Shown here piece after piece: positions 28,184-36,195 of a DNA stretch of 64,000 nucleotides. The stretch covers positions 6,983 through 70,982 of the forward strand of contig JALCBG010000002.1 of NCBI GenBank assembly GCA_028066695.1, read 5' to 3'. Made by a program: the position numbers and the translations under genes. The DNA comes from Gammaproteobacteria bacterium. GTDB lineage: Bacteria; Pseudomonadota; Gammaproteobacteria; Arenicellales; Poriferihabitantaceae. The notes under the pieces are model-generated. The model was not told the DNA's origin. It ran no database searches and worked only from the letters and a program-made list of their open reading frames with translations. The first letter of the stretch is position 1. The number at the start of each line of letters is the position of its first letter.

Positions 28184-28629
28184 AAATCCTGCTGCAGCGC
28201 GCGGCGCGCGCCGAAGTCGCCGTCGGCGGCGAAACCATCGCGCGCATCGGGCGCGGCGTTTTGTTGTTGGTCGGTTTCGGCCGCGAAGACGGCGATGAAA
28301 ATGCGCCGCCGGATTTGGCGCGCGCCGCCGAAAAAATCGCGCAACTTCGCATCTTCCCCGACGAGCACGGCAAGTTGATGCATTCGCTGCGCGACACCGG
28401 CGGCGCCGCGCTGGCCGTGCCGCAATTCACGCTGCACGGAAACGCGCGCAAGGGCCGGCGCCCGGATTTCACCGCCGCGCTCGCGCCCGATGCGGCGCGC
28501 GCGCATTTTGAAGAGTTTGTCGCCGCGCTTAAGGAAACCGCGCTTCGCGTGGAGACCGGCCGGTTCGGCGCAGACATGCGCGTCACTTTAATCAACGACG
28601 GGCCATTCACCCTACTGATGGATTTTTAG
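28180..28629 (+). CDS. dtd: D-aminoacyl-tRNA deacylase
   Basis: Hydrolyses mischarged D-aminoacyl- and glycyl-tRNAs; 149 residues. N-terminal MKILLQRAARAEVAVGGE is typical. The two active-site motifs appear as VPQFTLHGNARKGRRPDF and INDGPFTLLM. The first has Pro where SQFTL usually carries Ser, and the second has ND-G-PFT instead of NGPVT; the Gly-Pro core is kept. GTG start overlapping the ygfZ stop. Ends 4 bases before the convergent methyltransferase gene. Confidence 0.93.
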   Translation: MKILLQRAARAEVAVGGETIARIGRGVLLLVGFGREDGDENAPPDLARAAEKIAQLRIFPDEHGKLMHSLRDTGGAALAVPQFTLHGNARKGRRPDFTAALAPDAARAHFEEFVAALKETALRVETGRFGADMRVTLINDGPFTLLMDF

Positions 28630-28633
28630 CGGG

Positions 28634-30043
28634 TCATTCCGGCCACTCGCGAGATTTCATGACTTTGTCGTAATACTTCTTGCTGATGATGCCGTCGCGA
28701 AGATTTGCCTCCATAAGTTTTTTCATGGAGCGATTGCTTTTGCGGTTGTTGCAAGTGCGGCAAAGCAGTTGCTTGTTTTCATCAAACTCGATCTCGTGGT
28801 CTCCGGTTTTGCGAGGAATGATGTGGTCAACATCCATATCGCTGTGCGGCTTCCATGCGCCGCAACCAATGCACTCGCCTTCGCATTCACCATACATGCG
28901 GTTCTTCAGTTCCTCTTTTGAGGAAATGGAATGAATCGGCTTTGGCGCGCGAGTGCGCTGGTTGATTTTCGGCGACAGCATGTCGCCGGGCAACTGCACT
29001 TTCATGCGCTTGGCCACCAAAACCACCGCTTCGGAGGACAAGTCAATGCCGACCCATTCCCTGCCAAGCACTTCCGCCGCAACACAAGTGGTGGCGCAGC
29101 CGCAGAAAGGATCCAGTACTAGGTCGTCGCGATCGGTGGTCATGCTGATAATGCGCTTCAGCAATTCCAGAGGTTTGCGCGTGGGATAGTCGACGCCTTT
29201 GAGCGGCTCCGCCGCGTCAATGTCATCCCAAAAATTGCCGACCAAAACCCCCTTGGCGTCGGAGAGGTAGTTCTTTTTGTAGAACAGTCCGCCCTCTTTC
29301 AATTGCACCAACAGCCCCTGTGCATGCAGTTCACGCATCTTGGCTTCGGTGCAACTCCACTCGCGGGTCACACCCTCAAACTCATAGAGCATCCCGCTGC
29401 CGTTCTTCGCCATGCCAACGGCATAGTACTTCCCCTTCTCGTCTTCGAAACGGTAGTTGGAGAGGTCGTCATATTCGCGGTATTGCGGACGAAACTTGTG
29501 CTTCGCGCTTTTGCGGTAGTAGTAGATGTAGTCAAAGCTGCGCGGCAGTTGCTTTTTGGCAATGTTGCCGACGCCCTTGGGTTTGCGGTTCCACGCAACC
29601 ACATTGACCATGTTTTTTGGTCCGAAAATCGCATCCAGAACAAAGCGGAGGTGCGGGCCCATGACATCATCGCACTGCAGAACCAGCGCACCGCTCGGCT
29701 TGAGAATGCGATGCATCTCAAGCAAGCGAATGCTCATGTAGACGCAGTAGGAAATATTTTTCCCATTGCGCGAGCCGTCCAGATCCTGCACCGTCCGCAG
29801 CACCGAATACAACTTAGCATTCTTTTTGGAGGCCAGCCGCCCCCACCATGCGATGTCAATGTCGGCCAGCGTCCAAGTGTCTTTGAAATGCGCGGACACA
29901 TTGCCGTCATCGTCGAAGGCAACCCAGCTCTTGTTTGAGTTGTAGGGCGGATCCAGATAGACCAGGTCAACGCTGGCATCCTCAATGCCGCGCAGCACCG
30001 GCAGGTTGTCGCTGATGAAAATGGTGGAGGGCTTCACGCTCAT
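28634..30043 (-). CDS. DNA N6-adenine/N4-cytosine methyltransferase fused to HNH nuclease domain
   Basis: 469 residues. The N-terminal two thirds are a beta-class amino-methyltransferase: catalytic [10 protein letters not shown] (31-40) precedes the SAM-binding DPFCGCATT (311-319), and the [13 protein letters not shown] segment is typical. The C-terminal 80 residues form an HNH domain with zinc Cys pairs C391/C394 and C428/C431 and the core [11 protein letters not shown] (404-414). Substrate and target site are unknown. The HNH might cut DNA, giving a single-chain restriction-modification enzyme, or only bind it. The gene is visibly A+T-richer than its neighbours, which suggests transfer. No separate restriction gene adjoins it. 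Start: ATG at 30043 with a TATAAT only 9 bases upstream and no ribosome site. Confidence 0.88.
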   Translation of the reverse strand: MSVKPSTIFISDNLPVLRGIEDASVDLVYLDPPYNSNKSWVAFDDDGNVSAHFKDTWTLADIDIAWWGRLASKKNAKLYSVLRTVQDLDGSRNGKNISYCVYMSIRLLEMHRILKPSGALVLQCDDVMGPHLRFVLDAIFGPKNMVNVVAWNRKPKGVGNIAKKQLPRSFDYIYYYRKSAKHKFRPQYREYDDLSNYRFEDEKGKYYAVGMAKNGSGMLYEFEGVTREWSCTEAKMRELHAQGLLVQLKEGGLFYKKNYLSDAKGVLVGNFWDDIDAAEPLKGVDYPTRKPLELLKRIISMTTDRDDLVLDPFCGCATTCVAAEVLGREWVGIDLSSEAVVLVAKRMKVQLPGDMLSPKINQRTRAPKPIHSISSKEELKNRMYGECEGECIGCGAWKPHSDMDVDHIIPRKTGDHEIEFDENKQLLCRTCNNRKSNRSMKKLMEANLRDGIISKKYYDKVMKSREWPE

Positions 30044-30051
30044 GGTGGGCG

Positions 30052-30057
30052 ATTATA
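30052..30057 (-). promoter_or_regulatory. TATAAT box immediately upstream of the methyltransferase-HNH gene
   Basis: Perfect -10 hexamer on the minus strand ending 8 bases before the ATG, with no visible -35 box and no Shine-Dalgarno sequence between. If used, the mRNA would be leaderless or nearly so. Confidence 0.4.
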
Positions 30058-30133
30058 CCCGGACGCCTCCAATGCCGGCCGCTTCCGGCAAACTTTTTCC
30101 AAGCCGCGGATGCATGCATGCGATCCCCATTTT

Positions 30134-30152
30134 AGGGAATTTTCCCTATAAT
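30134..30152 (+). promoter_or_regulatory. aceA promoter: TATAAT overlapped by palindrome AGGGAATTTTCCCT
   Basis: The 14-bp palindrome (30134-30147) abuts and shares its last base with a perfect TATAAT (30147-30152), 34 bases before the aceA ATG. Position over the spacer is that of a repressor operator. No good -35 box is visible, so an activator may be needed. Confidence 0.5.
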
Positions 30153-30185
30153 CCCGCATCTCCCTCAAACCCAAGGTGCAATCCC

Positions 30186-31490
30186 ATGACCCGCCAAGAG
30201 CAAATTGATTCGCTGCAGCGCGAATGGAAAGAAAACCCGCGCTGGAAAGACATCACCCGCGGCTATGGCGCCGAAGACGTGGTGCGCCTGCGCGGCTCGG
30301 TGCAGCCCGAACTCACCTACGCGGCGCGCGGCGCGCGCAAACTCTGGGCGCAGGTGCACGGCGCCGCCAACAAAGGCTATGTCAACTGCCTCGGCGCGCT
30401 GACCGCCGGGCAGGCGGTGCAGCAGGCCAAGGCCGGCGTGGAGGCGATTTACCTGTCCGGCTGGCAGGTCGCGGCCGACAACAACACCTCCGAGACGATG
30501 TATCCCGACCAGTCGCTGTATGCGTGCGACTCGGTGCCGGCGATGGTGCGGCGCATCAACAACGCTTTCGCGCGCGCCGACCAGATTCAATGGCAGCGCG
30601 GCATCGGGCCCGGCGACGACGGATATGTCGACTACTTCCTGCCCATCGTCGCCGACGCCGAGGCCGGATTCGGCGGCATCTTGAACGCGTTTGAACTGGC
30701 GAAGGGCATGATCGCCGCAGGCGCGGCCGGCGTGCATTTTGAAGACCAGTTGGCCGCGGTGAAAAAATGCGGGCACATGGGCGGCAAGGTGCTGCTGCCG
30801 AGCGGCGAGTCGGTGCAGAAACTGATCGCGGCGCGCCTCGCCGCCGATGTGCTCGGCGCGCCGACGTTGGTGCTGGCGCGCACCGACGCCGAGGCCGCAA
30901 ACCTGCTGACTTCCGATGTGGACGAAAACGACCGCCCGTTCCTCACCGGCGAGCGCACTTCCGAGGGATTTTTCCGCACGCGCAACGGCCTTGAGCAAGC
31001 GGTGTCGCGCGGCCTGGCATACGCGCCCTACGCCGACTTGCTTTGGTGCGAAACCGCGACGCCGGATTTGGGTTTCGCGCGCGAGTTCGCGCAGGCGGTG
31101 CGCGAGCGCCATCCCGGCAAGTTGCTCGCCTACAACTGCTCGCCGTCGTTCAACTGGAAAAAGCACCTGGACGACGCGGCGATCGCCTCGTTTCAGGATG
31201 AAATCGCCGCGCTCGGCTATGTCTACCAGTTCATCACGCTGGCCGGCATTCACAACATGTGGTTTCACATGTTTGACCTGGCGCACGCCTACGCGCGCGG
31301 CGAGGGCATGCGCCACTATGTCAACAAAGTGCAGCAGCCCGAATTCGCGGCGGCCGCCGACGGCTACACCTTCGTCGCGCACCAGCAGGAAGTCGGCGCC
31401 GGCTACTTTGACGATGTGACCACCACGATACAGGGCGGCGCGTCCTCGGTGACCGCGCTCGCCGGCTCCACCGAAGAGGAGCAGTTTTAG
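30186..31490 (+). CDS. aceA: Isocitrate lyase
   Basis: Splits isocitrate into glyoxylate and succinate, opening the glyoxylate bypass for growth on acetate, fatty acids or other C2 units. The 434-residue protein has the catalytic [29 protein letters not shown] and [14 protein letters not shown] segments. Start at 30186 with AAGGTG seven bases upstream; longer in-frame readings are the antisense end of the methyltransferase gene. aceK follows after 44 bases. Malate synthase is not in the window. Control likely acts at the palindromic promoter upstream. Confidence 0.97.
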   Translation: MTRQEQIDSLQREWKENPRWKDITRGYGAEDVVRLRGSVQPELTYAARGARKLWAQVHGAANKGYVNCLGALTAGQAVQQAKAGVEAIYLSGWQVAADNNTSETMYPDQSLYACDSVPAMVRRINNAFARADQIQWQRGIGPGDDGYVDYFLPIVADAEAGFGGILNAFELAKGMIAAGAAGVHFEDQLAAVKKCGHMGGKVLLPSGESVQKLIAARLAADVLGAPTLVLARTDAEAANLLTSDVDENDRPFLTGERTSEGFFRTRNGLEQAVSRGLAYAPYADLLWCETATPDLGFAREFAQAVRERHPGKLLAYNCSPSFNWKKHLDDAAIASFQDEIAALGYVYQFITLAGIHNMWFHMFDLAHAYARGEGMRHYVNKVQQPEFAAAADGYTFVAHQQEVGAGYFDDVTTTIQGGASSVTALAGSTEEEQF

Positions 31491-31534
31491 TCCGCGCCGC
31501 CGCGCCCGCCCGCCTTTCTTTAATCCCTTTTTTA

Positions 31535-33298
31535 ATGACCGCCGACAGCGGCGCCGGCGCGGGCCTGGCGCGGCGGATCGCCGCCACCATTCTTGAGGGG
31601 TTTAACCGCCACTTCTCGCTGTTCGGCGAAATCACGCGCGGCGCGCGCGAGCGTTTTGAAGCGGCCGACTGGGAGGCCGAAACCGCCGCGCGCCGCGAGC
31701 GCATCGCCTATTACGACCTGCGCGTCAAGGAGGCGATCGGCAACTTAAACGCGCGGTTTGACCTGGCAAAACCCGACCCGAAACTGTGGCGCGAAATCAA
31801 GCGGTGGTACATGTGGGAACTCTACGAGCACAAGCAACCGGAACTGGCCGAGAGTTTTTACAACTCGGTTTTCTGCCGCCTGTTTGACCGCAGTTATTTC
31901 AACAACGACCACATCTTCGTAAGGCCCGGCAGCGCGATTGACCACCTGGACATGGACGACCCGGTCTACGCCGGCTACTACCCGGACGAGAGCGGCATGC
32001 GCGGCGCGCTGCAAAGCGCGCTCACCGGTTTTAAGTTTCGCCGCAAATGGCGCGACTTGGACGGCGACGCCGGCCTGCTCGCCGAAGGATTGGATGCCGC
32101 GCTGCAGCCGTTTCCGGCGCCGCGCCCGCCGCTGCAACTGCATGTGGTGTCGTCGCTTTTTTACCGCAACAAAGCGGCCTATGTGGTCGGGCGCGCGCTG
32201 GTCGGCGTGGACATCCGCCCGTTCGTGATTCCGATTTTGCTGGACGAAAATATGGAGTTGTTCGCCGACGCCATCGTCACCGAAGAGGAGGACCTCGCGG
32301 TGATTTTCAGTTTCACCCGCTCGTATTTCATGGTGGACACGGCGGTGCCGGCCGGGCTGGTCGCGTTTTTGCAGTCCATCCTGCCGGGCAAAACGCGCGC
32401 CGACCTTTACGCCAGCATCGGCTTTCACAAGCAGGGCAAGACGCTTTTTTACCGCGAGTTTTTGCACCACCTCGGGCATTCCTCCGACAAACTGATTTCC
32501 GCGCCGGGCATCAAGGGCATGGTCATGAGCGTGTTCACGCTGCCGTCCTATCCGTATGTTTTCAAGGTCATCAAAGACCGCTTCGCCGCGCCGAAAGTCA
32601 CCGACCGCGCCGCGGTCAGGGAAAAATACCAACTGGTGAAAATGCACGACCGCGCCGGGCGCATGGCCGACACGCTGGAGTTTTCGCAGGTGGCGTTTCC
32701 GGTCGGGCGGTTTTCCGAGGAACTTCTCGCCGAACTGCAAAAGGAAATCGCCTCCAGCATGTACACCGAAGGCGGCTTCGTCATCATCCGCCACCTCTAC
32801 ATAGAGCGCAGCATGGTGCCGCTGAACATTTATCTTGAGCACGCCGGCCGGGAAATGCTGGAGCGCGCGGTCATCAGTTACGGCAACGCGATAAAGGAAA
32901 TGATCGCCGCGAATATTTTCCCCGGCGACATGCTGCTGAAAAATTTCGGCGTAACCCGCTACAACCGCGTGGTGTTTTACGACTACGACGAAATCCGCCT
33001 GCTGAGCGACATCCGCATCCGCGAAGTTCCGCCCGCGCGCAGCCCCGAGGAAGAGATGTCGTCGGAGCCGTGGTATCACGCCGGCGAAGACGACTTTTTT
33101 CCCGAGCAATTTGATTCCTTCGTCGCCAGCCACCCGCGCGTGCGCGAGAGTTTTCTCGCCCACCACGCCGACCTGCTGCGGCCCGACTACTGGAAAAAAG
33201 TGCAGGAAGACATCGCCAAACAAAAACGCCGCGATGTTTTCCCCTACCCGCCGCGCATTCGCTTTCAGCGCGGCGAAAAAGAAGCAAACGAAAGTTAG
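31535..33298 (+). CDS. aceK: Isocitrate dehydrogenase kinase/phosphatase
   Basis: Bifunctional enzyme that phosphorylates isocitrate dehydrogenase to divert flux into the glyoxylate bypass and reverses it. 587 residues, usual length. N-terminal regulatory region (ILEGFNRHFSLFGEITRGARERF, WYMWELYEHKQPELAESFYNSVFCRLFD) and the atypical kinase domain with GIKGMVMSVFTLPSYPYVFKVIKDRF and the metal-site NFGVTRYNRVVFYDYDEI. It follows aceA, as in aceBAK operons. No clear ribosome site. Its stop overlaps the convergent dksA by four bases. Confidence 0.97.
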   Translation: MTADSGAGAGLARRIAATILEGFNRHFSLFGEITRGARERFEAADWEAETAARRERIAYYDLRVKEAIGNLNARFDLAKPDPKLWREIKRWYMWELYEHKQPELAESFYNSVFCRLFDRSYFNNDHIFVRPGSAIDHLDMDDPVYAGYYPDESGMRGALQSALTGFKFRRKWRDLDGDAGLLAEGLDAALQPFPAPRPPLQLHVVSSLFYRNKAAYVVGRALVGVDIRPFVIPILLDENMELFADAIVTEEEDLAVIFSFTRSYFMVDTAVPAGLVAFLQSILPGKTRADLYASIGFHKQGKTLFYREFLHHLGHSSDKLISAPGIKGMVMSVFTLPSYPYVFKVIKDRFAAPKVTDRAAVREKYQLVKMHDRAGRMADTLEFSQVAFPVGRFSEELLAELQKEIASSMYTEGGFVIIRHLYIERSMVPLNIYLEHAGREMLERAVISYGNAIKEMIAANIFPGDMLLKNFGVTRYNRVVFYDYDEIRLLSDIRIREVPPARSPEEEMSSEPWYHAGEDDFFPEQFDSFVASHPRVRESFLAHHADLLRPDYWKKVQEDIAKQKRRDVFPYPPRIRFQRGEKEANES

Positions 33299-33729
33299 GA
33301 GATTTGCTTCTCGCGAATTTCGTCCAGCGTTTTGCAGTCAATGCAAAGCACCGCGGTCGGGCGCGCCTCCAGGCGCTTGATGCCGATTTCTTCGCCGCAG
33401 TTTTCGCAGTAGCCGAAGTCGCCGGAATCCAGGTGGTGAATGGATTCGTTGATGCGCTTGATCAGTTTGCGGTCGCGGTCGCGGCCGCGCAACTCCAGCG
33501 CCATGTCGGTTTCCTGGCTTGCGCGGTCGGTCGGGTCGGGGTGGTTGGCGGTTTCATCCTGCAGATGCACCACCGTCTTTGAGGTGTCGCTGCTCAACTC
33601 GGAGAGCCACGCGTTCAGTATCGCGCGGAAATGCTCCAGTTGCGCCGGGCCCATGTATGCTTCGTTCTTCGCGGGCTTGTAGGGTTTGATTCCGTGAATC
33701 AGTGTTTCGGATTTTGATTTTGCTGGCAT
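33295..33729 (-). CDS. dksA: RNA polymerase-binding transcription factor DksA
   Basis: Works with ppGpp on RNA polymerase to control stringent promoters. 144 residues. The coiled-coil tip with acidic residues reads HPDPTDRASQETDMALELRGRDRDRKLI (two segments), and the zinc finger is CENCGEEIG ... CIDCKTLDE. N-terminal LIHGIKPYKPAKNEAYMGPAQLEHFR is typical of the full-length four-Cys form. A clear promoter lies 37-65 bases upstream, and a degenerate tandem array lies beyond that. Confidence 0.97.
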   Translation of the reverse strand: MPAKSKSETLIHGIKPYKPAKNEAYMGPAQLEHFRAILNAWLSELSSDTSKTVVHLQDETANHPDPTDRASQETDMALELRGRDRDRKLIKRINESIHHLDSGDFGYCENCGEEIGIKRLEARPTAVLCIDCKTLDEIREKQIS

Positions 33730-33765
33730 CGGTGGATGAGGGATGGGCCAAAATTAACCGGATCG

Positions 33766-33794
33766 GTTATACCAGATTGCGCGGCGCGGCGCAA
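33766..33794 (-). promoter_or_regulatory. dksA sigma-70-type promoter with extended -10
   Basis: Minus strand: TTGCGC (33794-33789), 17-base spacer, TATAAC (33771-33766) preceded by TGG, giving an extended -10. The predicted start of transcription is about 30 bases before the dksA ATG. Confidence 0.6.
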
Positions 33795-33808
33795 CATGAT
33801 TTTTTCGC

Positions 33809-33900
33809 GGGGATTTTTCAGGGGGAATTTTCCGGAGGGATTTTAAGGGGAAGTTTTCCGACGGGAATTTTGCAAGAGAGATTTTCCGGCAATTTTTCGG
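33809..33900. repeat. Degenerate tandem array, about seven 12-14-bp units of GGGRAATTTTCC type
   Basis: Units start near 33809, 33821, 33835, 33847, 33861, 33875 and 33889. The best conserved are GGGGGAATTTTCCG, GGGGAAGTTTTCCG and ACGGGAATTTTGCA. The array fills most of the gap between the dksA promoter and the end of the ratA-rnfH gene. Several units are near-palindromic (GGGAATTTTCC). Confidence 0.7.
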
Positions 33901-33905
33901 CGGCG

Positions 33906-34637
33906 TCAATTCGCCGCGGCGCCGGCCGAATGCAGCGCGCGCCGCCGCCGCGCCTCGCCCGGGCTGAGTTGCAGCGGCCGGTAAATTTCCACGCGGTCGC
34001 CGTCGGAAAGTTTCCAATCATGCGCGCGGCGCATGCCGAAAACGCCGGCCGGAGTTTCCGCCCAATTTACCTCCGGAAACTGCGCCGGCAACGAAGACGC
34101 GCGAATCGCATCTGCAATCGTCGCCGGCGCGTCCAGCGTCAACTCCTCGCAGACTTGCCGTTCGGGCAGCGCATAAACCACTTCCACGCGAATCATGCCG
34201 CCGGCGGAGGGGGCGCGCAATGAATCGGCGCGGCGCACGAAAGAATCCACCAGCGTGCCGGCGATGTGTTCAAACACCGGCGTCAACGCGCGGCGCATCA
34301 CGCCGGACACTTCAAAGCGCAAATCCAGCGAGGCGCGGCACGCGTCCTCGCGCAACGCGGAAAAATTCCAGGCGCCGGACAATTCGCTGAACGGACCCTC
34401 CACCAATTCCATTTCTATGCGCGCAAACGGCGTCAGCCGGTTGCGCGTGGTAAACGAGCGGCGCACGCCGCGGTAGGCGATGTCCACGCGCGCGAGTTGT
34501 TCGCGCTCGCCGCGCGCGAGCACCGCGGCGCTTTCGCACCAAGGCAGGAAGGCCGGATACGATTCAATGTCGCCGACCAGCGCATACATTTCTTCGGCGG
34601 CGTGCATGACCAGCGCCGATCTCGCCACGCGCTGCAT
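33906..34637 (-). CDS. RatA-type START-domain protein fused to RnfH/RatB-type ubiquitin-fold protein
   Basis: 243-residue fusion of two proteins normally encoded by separate overlapping genes (ratA and rnfH/ratB; also called pasT and pasI). Residues 1-145 are the coenzyme-Q-binding START-like RatA domain ([37 protein letters not shown] ... [12 protein letters not shown], in two segments). After a short APSAGG linker, residues 152-243 form the RnfH domain ([53 protein letters not shown]). No stop intervenes. RatA relatives have been reported to block ribosome association or to aid quinone function. It is divergent from smpB, the usual location. Confidence 0.9.
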   Translation of the reverse strand: MQRVARSALVMHAAEEMYALVGDIESYPAFLPWCESAAVLARGEREQLARVDIAYRGVRRSFTTRNRLTPFARIEMELVEGPFSELSGAWNFSALREDACRASLDLRFEVSGVMRRALTPVFEHIAGTLVDSFVRRADSLRAPSAGGMIRVEVVYALPERQVCEELTLDAPATIADAIRASSLPAQFPEVNWAETPAGVFGMRRAHDWKLSDGDRVEIYRPLQLSPGEARRRRALHSAGAAAN

Positions 34638-34732
34638 GTTCAGACGGGGAAAACCATGATGCGCTGCATTATACTCCGGGGGCGCGGCGAAAATGCCCGC
34701 GCATTTTCCCGCTCCCCCCCTCCCCGGCGAAA

Positions 34733-35203
34733 ATGGCAAAAAAGAAAAAATCCAAACCCAATGACATCGCGCAAAACCGCAAGGCGCGGTTTGATTATTC
34801 CATCGAGGAGGAATTTGAAGCCGGCGTCGCGCTGCAGGGCTGGGAGGTGAAAAGTTTGCGCGAGGGGCGCGCGCAGTTGAAGGAGAGTTATGTGGTCATC
34901 CTGCACGGCGAGTTGTTTTTGATCGGCGCGCACTTTTCGCCGCTGCGCTCGGCCTCAAGCCATGTCAACCCGGACCCGGCGCGCAGCCGCAAACTGCTGC
35001 TGCACAAGCGCGAAATCAGCAAACTTATCGGCGCGCGCGAACGCGCCGGCTACACCATCGTGCCGCTCGCGCTGTATTGGAAGCGCGGCCGGGTCAAGGC
35101 GAAAATCGCGCTGGCGAAAGGCAAGCGGCAATACGACAAACGGCGCGCGCTCAAGCAGCGCGAGTGGGAGCGCGACCGGCGGCGGGCGCTGAAAGCGCGG
35201 TAA
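34733..35203 (+). CDS. smpB: SsrA-binding protein SmpB
   Basis: Binds tmRNA and delivers it to stalled ribosomes for trans-translation. 156 residues, usual length. Signatures: [43 protein letters not shown] (several segments), [26 protein letters not shown], and the basic C-terminal tail [20 protein letters not shown] that enters the mRNA channel. Its RNA partner ssrA lies about 100 bases downstream. Confidence 0.97.
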   Translation: MAKKKKSKPNDIAQNRKARFDYSIEEEFEAGVALQGWEVKSLREGRAQLKESYVVILHGELFLIGAHFSPLRSASSHVNPDPARSRKLLLHKREISKLIGARERAGYTIVPLALYWKRGRVKAKIALAKGKRQYDKRRALKQREWERDRRRALKAR

Positions 35204-35285
35204 TCCGCCGAAATATTGCGTTTTGGGCGCCCGAAACGGAAAAATATTTTTTCGCCGCGCGCCTGCAAACCGCCCGCCGAAGTGC

Positions 35286-35291
35286 CATAAT
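35286..35291 (+). promoter_or_regulatory. Candidate -10 box of ssrA
   Basis: CATAAT lies 15 bases before the mature tmRNA 5' end. A weak -35 candidate, CTGCAA, sits 17 bases further upstream. The short leader would be removed by RNase P. Confidence 0.4.
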
Positions 35292-35306
35292 GCGGGCGTA
35301 TTCCAT

Positions 35307-35664
35307 GGGGGTGACCTGGCTTCGACGCCGGTCGCGAAGCCATCGGAGCATGCCGAGGAGCAGAACACCTCGTAAATCCATCTGCAACGCAATAGTTGCC
35401 AACGACGACAACTACGCGCTGGCCGCTTAATCCGGCTCAGCCCTTTCACCTGGTTCGCCTTTGACTGGGGTTTGAAAGGTCAAACAGAAGGCTTTGCTTG
35501 CGGGTTCGCCTGGCGCTCGTAAGCGAGATTCACAGGCTCGCCGCCGCGTGTTCGCGTCTGCAGTGCTTTGACGCGGCGGTTAATCCGACAAGCGCAGACT
35601 AAGCATGTAGCCGCCGGTGGTGTAGGTCCTGCGGACGCGGGTTCGATTCCCGCCACCTCCACCA
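35307..35664 (+). ncRNA. ssrA: Transfer-messenger RNA (tmRNA)
   Basis: About 358 nucleotides. The 5' end GGGGGTGACCTGGCTTCGACG and the 3' end GGTTCGATTCCCGCCACCTCCACCA-type T arm and acceptor pair as a tRNA-like domain (GGGGGUG with CACCUCC, one G-U pair); CCA is encoded. The tag frame resumes at GCC 35398 and reads ANDDNYALAA then TAA at 35428-35430, ending in the usual LAA degron. It lies just after smpB. A tRNA-like open frame antisense to it is not a gene. Confidence 0.97.
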
Positions 35665-35671
35665 TTCCCCT

Positions 35672-35713
35672 TTTCGCGGGCGCCGGGACGCGCCCCGCGG
35701 CGCCCACCGCGAA
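35672..35713 (+). terminator. Hairpin downstream of ssrA
   Basis: TTTCGCGG ... CCGCGAAA outer arms with an inner GCGCCG/CGGCGC stem, starting 8 bases after the CCA end. No T run follows directly (a run of eight T appears 27 bases later), so termination is likely but imperfectly supported. Confidence 0.45.
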
Positions 35714-35901
35714 ATTCCCCCCCGAAAAACCCCGCGAAATTTTTTTTGCGCGCGCGTGCGCGCCGGCAAAAAATCCGCTATAGTTCCCCGCGCTTACAGA
35801 TTGTTGTTGGCGATTTGGATTCCTTGCGACCCCGAATTCCCCGATTTCATGTCATTACTGTATGCATTTCCTTTCTTTCATTTTCAACAGGTATTTTCTT
35901 C

Positions 35902-36105
35902 ATGGCAACAGGCACCGTAAAGTGGTTCAACGAATCCAAAGGTTTTGGTTTCATCACGCAAGAAGACGGCGGAGCGGATGTATTCGTCCACTTCCGCGCA
36001 ATCGAAGGCACGGGTTTCAAAACCCTGCGCGAAGGCCAGAGCGTCGACTTTGACATGGAAGAGGGCCCGAAAGGCCTGCAGGCGACGCGCGTCACACCCG
36101 CCTGA
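35902..36105 (+). CDS. Cold-shock-domain protein (CspA family)
   Basis: Single-stranded nucleic-acid-binding protein and RNA chaperone, 67 residues. RNP1 is KGFGFITQ and RNP2 is VFVHFRAI; it opens with the standard [14 protein letters not shown]. The ATG at 35902 gives the usual family length; an in-frame extension upstream is untranslated leader. The leader is about 110 bases after a possible TATAGT (35779-35784), is A+T-richer than the coding region and may carry cold-responsive structure, as in cspA; this is inference. Confidence 0.96.
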   Translation: MATGTVKWFNESKGFGFITQEDGGADVFVHFRAIEGTGFKTLREGQSVDFDMEEGPKGLQATRVTPA

Positions 36106-36110
36106 TCCAC

Positions 36111-36140
36111 GGGCCGCCGTTTCGGCGGCGGCCCGGTTTC
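36111..36140 (+). terminator. Terminator after the cold-shock gene, first hairpin
   Basis: GGGCCGCCG (36111-36119) pairs with CGGCGGCCC (36126-36134) around TTTCGG, followed by GGTTTCTCC, six bases after the stop codon. Confidence 0.65.
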
Positions 36141-36146
36141 TCCCGG

Positions 36147-36167
36147 CCCCGCTTCGGCGGGGCTTTT
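36147..36167 (+). terminator. Second hairpin, TTCG-tetraloop terminator
   Basis: CCCCGC-TTCG-GCGGGG followed by CTTTT. It can act for the cold-shock gene and may also limit readthrough from the convergent tmm gene. Confidence 0.7.
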
Positions 36168-36195
36168 CATTGCAGTTGCGCCGACTGTCCGCGCG

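Noticed and set aside
33754-34017. Short minus-strand frame giving a repeated KFPSENFPLK-type peptide
   Set aside because: It is the translation of the degenerate tandem DNA array and overlaps the RatA-RnfH gene; no ribosome site or conservation is apparent.
35398-35430. tmRNA tag ANDDNYALAA as a possible novel variant
   Set aside because: This tag is already familiar from pseudomonads and close relatives, so it is not unusual.
35480-35707. 75-codon frame antisense to ssrA
   Set aside because: Entirely explained by the tmRNA and its hairpin on the other strand.
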